Origin: Rattus norvegicus
Lineage: Eukaryota; Chordata; Mammalia; Rodentia; Muridae
NCBI RefSeq assembly: GCF_036323735.1
Contig: NW_026947400.1
Span: 93,501 to 157,500 of the forward strand
DNA length: 64,000 nucleotides
Reading direction: 5' to 3'
Part shown: in pieces, positions 60,996 through 64,000 of the stretch
How the letters are laid out: each line of letters starts with the position of its first letter
How positions within the stretch are numbered: position 1 is the first letter of the stretch
The notes under the pieces: model-generated
Databases searched by the model: none
What the model was told of the DNA's origin: nothing
Seen by the model: only the letters and a program-made list of their open reading frames with translations
Position numbers and translations under genes: made by a program

Positions 60996-62117
60996 CAAAT
61001 GCACAAAAGAAAGAATATTAAAAGCAGTAAGGTAAAAATGTCAAGTGACATATATAGGCAGACTATACGAATTACACCAGACATCTCACCAAAGACTGTG
61101 AAAGTCACACGATCCTGGACAGATGTCAAACAGACCCTAAGAGAACACAAATGCCAGCCCAGGGTATTGTATCCAGCAAAACAATCAATTAACGGAGAAA
61201 CCTAGATATTCCATGACAAAACCAATTTGTGCGATATCTTTCAGCAAATCTACACCTACAAAAGATAATAGATGGAAAACTCCAACACAAGGGGAGAAAA
61301 TATACCATACTGAAAGCAAGAATATAATTTTCCTGCAATGAAAAAAAGAAAGATAAACATAATTCTATCTCTATCAGCAGAAATTACAGGAAGTGACCAA
61401 CATTATTCCTTAATATCTCTCAACATTTATGGACTCAAACCCAAGTGAAAACACACAGACTAACAGAATGAATACATAAAGAGGGTCCAGTATTTTACTA
61501 CATGCAGGAACATACATCAAAGACAAAGATGGATGCTTCCTCAGAGTACATGTCTGGAAAACAAATTTCCAAGCAAATTGCATGAAGTAACAATTTGAAG
61601 TTGCCATTCTTATATCAAATAAAATTGACTTTCAACCAAAAGTCATTAAAAAAGATAAGGAAGGACACTTCATATTCATCAAAGGAAAAATCCAGAAAGC
61701 TGAACTCTCAATCATAGGTATCTATGGTCCAAATGCATAGAAACCTAAATTCATAAAAGAAACCATACTAAATCTCAAAGAACACATTGTACCCGACATG
61801 ATAATAGTAGGAGATTTCAACACCCCACTCTTATCAGTGGAGAGATCACGGAAATAGAAATAAAACAGAGATGTAGAGAATGTAATAGAAGTTGTGAACA
61901 AAATGAATTTAATAGATATTTATAGAATGGATATAACTTCTTCTCAGAACCTCATGGAACCTTCTTCAAAACTGACCATATAATCGGTCACTCGACAGGC
62001 CTTAATAGATACAGAAAGATAGAAATAATCCCATGCATTCTATCAGATAACAACATATTGAGATGGGTCTTCAACATTAAAAATAATCTCAGAAAGACCA
62101 CATATACATGGATGTTT

Positions 62118-62132
62118 AAAAATGCTCTACTC
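62118..62132. repeat. TSD of nested L1, left
   Basis: aaaaatgctctactc, identical to 62681-62695. Confidence 0.9.
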
Positions 62133-62316
62133 TGTATTTGCTGTATTCTGGCTGTGTCTCTCAGGAGCGATCTACATCCAGCTCCTGTCGGTCTGCACTT
62201 CTTTGCTTCATCCATCTTGTCCAATTGGGTGGCTGTATATGTATGGTCCACCTGTGGGGCAGGCTCTGAATGGGTGTTCCTTCAGTCTCTGTTTTAATCT
62301 TTGCCTCTCCCTTCCC
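62133..62316 (-). mobile_element. Inverted 5' part of nested L1
   Basis: 184 bases of young rat L1 3' UTR in reverse orientation. Relative to the copy at 15674-16909 it covers about 16287-16470. It is the upstream segment of a twin-primed insertion. Confidence 0.93.
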
Positions 62317-62680
62317 AGAATCAGAGAAAGAACTGGAAGAGCTTGAAGGGGCTCGAGACCCCAAAAGTACAACAATGTCAAGCAACCAGAGCTTCCAGGG
62401 ACTAAGCCACTACCTAAAGACTATATATGGACTGACCCTGGACTCTGACCCCATAGGTAGCAATGAATATCCTAGTAAGAGCACCAGTGGAAGGGGAAGC
62501 CCTGGGTCCTGCTAAGACTGAACCCCCAGTGAACTAGACTATGGGGGGAGGGCGGCAATGGGGGGAGGGTTGGGAGGGGAACACCCATAAGGAAGGGGAG
62601 GGGGGAGGGGGATTTGCCCGGAAACCGGGAAAGGGAATAACACTTGAAATGTATATAAGAAATACTCAAGTTAATAAAAA
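62317..62680 (+). mobile_element. Sense 3' part of nested L1
   Basis: From gaatcagagaaagaactgga through the G-rich tract to actcaagttaat and the A-tail. It corresponds to about 16524-16893 of the plus-strand reference copy. About 53 bases are missing at the inversion junction. Confidence 0.93.
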
Positions 62681-62695
62681 AAAAATGCTCTACTC
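62681..62695. repeat. TSD of nested L1, right
   Basis: aaaaatgctctactc; the host L1 ORF2 resumes here (ctccatgacaacttggcc). Confidence 0.9.
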
Positions 62696-64000
62696 CATGA
62701 CAACTTGGCCAAGAAAGAAATAAGAAAGAAATTAAAGACTTCTTAGAACTTAAAGAAAATGAAGATACAACATCCCCAACATATGTGACACAATGAAAGA
62801 GAAGCAATGAGGATAACTTTAGGCTCTGTGTGCTTGCAAAAAGAAACAGCAGAGAGAATATGTAAGCAGCTTGCGATCACATGTAAAAACTCTAGAACCA
62901 AAGAAATAAGTAAACTCAAGAGGGGTAGAAGGCAGGAAATAATCAAACTCAGGGATGAAATCAACCAAGTAGAAATGAAAATGTCTATACAATGAAACAA
63001 CAAAAGCAGGAGGTGTTTCTCTGAGAAAAACAACAAGATAGATAAACCCTTAGCCAGAATAGAGGTCACACAGACTGTATACAAGTTAACAAAATCAGAA
63101 ATGTAAAGGAGACATATCAACAGAATCTGAAGAAATTAAAAAAAAAAAACAAAACAAAACATCAGATTCTAGTATAAAAGGTCTCCCAATGAAAAAGAAC
63201 CCAGATCCATACAGGTTTAGTGCAGAATTGTATCAGACCTTCATAGAAGACCTCATACCAATATTATCCAAACTATTCCACAAAATTGAAACGGATAGAG
63301 CAATACTGAATTCCTTCTATGAAACCACAATTACTCTTATACCTAAAACAAAGACCCAACAAAGAAAGAGAACTTCAGAACAATTTCTTTTATGAATATC
63401 GACGCAAAAATTCTCAATAAATTCTGGCAAACTGAATCCAAGAGCACATGAAAACAATCATCCACCATGATCAAGTAGGCTTCATCCCAGGCATGCAGGG
63501 ATGGATTAATATACGGAAAACCATCAACGTGATCCATTATATAAACAAACTGAAAGATCAAAACCACATGATCATTTCGTTAGATGCTGAGAAAGCATTT
63601 GACAAAATTCAAATACCCTTATTGATAAAAGTCCTGGAAAGAACAGGAATTCAAGGCCCATACCTAAACATAGTAAAAGCCATATACAGCAAACCAGTTG
63701 CTAATATTAAACTAAATGGAGAGATACATGAAGCAATCCCACTAAAATCAGGGACTAGACAAGGCTGCCCACTCTCTCCCTACTTATTCAATATAGTTCT
63801 TGAAGTTCTACCCAGATCAATCAGACAACAAAAGCAGGTCAAGGGGATACAGATCAGAAAAGAAGAAGTCAAAGTATCACTTTTTGCAGATGATATAATA
63901 GTATATTTAATTGATCCTAAAAGTTCCACCAGAGGACTACTAAAGCTGATAGACAACTGCAGCAAAGTGTCAGGGTATAAAATTAACTCAAATAAATCAG
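62696..64000 (+). mobile_element. Old L1 ORF2 continued, to RT motif, cut by window end
   Basis: Continuation of the host L1 after the nested element. It contains the RT fingers and palm: ORF 63189-63395 (FSAELYQTFIEDLIPILSKL), a region near 63560-63610 encoding ISLDAEKAFDKI, the SGTRQGCPLSP segment near 63750, and SLFADDIIVYLIDP near 63880-63915. The FADD catalytic pair is preserved in sequence, but the upstream frame is broken at several sites. The element continues beyond 64000. Confidence 0.92.

Larger units (their letters stand above)
59551..62132 (+). mobile_element. Old L1: 5' UTR, ORF1, start of ORF2 (interrupted)
   Basis: 5' UTR from 59551 (cagatcggcacacttcagcc, then acccaaatcccatgggg near 59715) to about 60060. 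ORF1 runs from about 60090 to 61210, with the coiled-coil region near 60250-60600 and a C-terminal part near 61040-61205 whose ORF reads ITPDISPKTVKVTRSWTDVKQ. ORF2 starts near 61420 with the endonuclease (gagatttcaacacccc encodes the GDFNTP-type motif near 61810). Stops and shifts throughout. A 195-bp tandem duplication lies in ORF1 and a younger L1 interrupts ORF2 at 62133. Confidence 0.9.

Noticed and set aside
63189..64000. RT motifs with intact FADD as a possible active L1
   Set aside because: The same L1 is split by a nested L1, has an ORF1 duplication and many stops; it cannot be active.

Overview
The window is mammalian nuclear DNA from a murid rodent, most likely rat (Rattus). The species call rests on three things: many L1 copies with the G-rich rat-type 3' UTR, an ID SINE (the BC1-derived rat family) at about 39586-39670, and B1, B4/ID-B1 and Lx-type relics. 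No intact protein-coding gene is visible. Every ORF over about 150 codons is microsatellite translation, L1 debris or chance. This is an AT-rich, repeat-dense intergenic region, and I see no sign of a bacterial-type system.

Layout. 1-3790: minus-strand L1 pieces, including a 5' UTR with two ~584-bp monomers. 3790-6460: an unrecognised, degenerate Ser/Thr/Pro-rich ORF mosaic carrying small tandem repeats. 6490-13005: two paralogous blocks (X, and L1 tail plus Y) present twice in permuted order, separated by microsatellites and a short minus-strand L1 fused to a B1 piece. 13740-16909: Lx-type L1 tails and a fairly young 5'-truncated L1 with clear target-site duplications (TSDs). 16926-23095: mostly single-copy AT-rich DNA containing one olfactory receptor pseudogene (19736-20374, minus). 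23311-27475: an old plus-strand L1 ORF2 and 3' end whose tail runs into a 430-bp AAG purine array. 27906-32955: AT-rich DNA with SINE and L1 scraps.

32962-38341: an LTR retrotransposon on the minus strand with paired ~376-bp LTRs, a 6-bp TSD and a tRNA-Phe-like primer site. It is an IAP-like ERVK (ERV2) element with no gag-pol ORF and an AT-rich middle. 38348-40904: single-copy DNA with the ID insertion. 40905-43960: an old minus-strand L1. 43960-47640: unassigned DNA and microsatellites. 47640-55140: a patchwork of L1 3' ends in both orientations, one holding a 380-bp hexanucleotide array. 55140-59332: AT-rich DNA. 59551-64000: an old plus-strand L1 (5' UTR, ORF1, ORF2 up to the RT FADD motif at the window edge) with a 195-bp tandem duplication in ORF1 and a younger, 5'-inverted (twin-primed) L1 nested in ORF2.

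The interest lies in how repeats insert, fuse and mutate: an L1/B1 chimera inside one TSD, microsatellites arising repeatedly at the same position of the L1 3' UTR, nested insertions, and permuted duplications. All family names come from sequence recognition by eye. No alignment or database search was run, and percentages are hand estimates.
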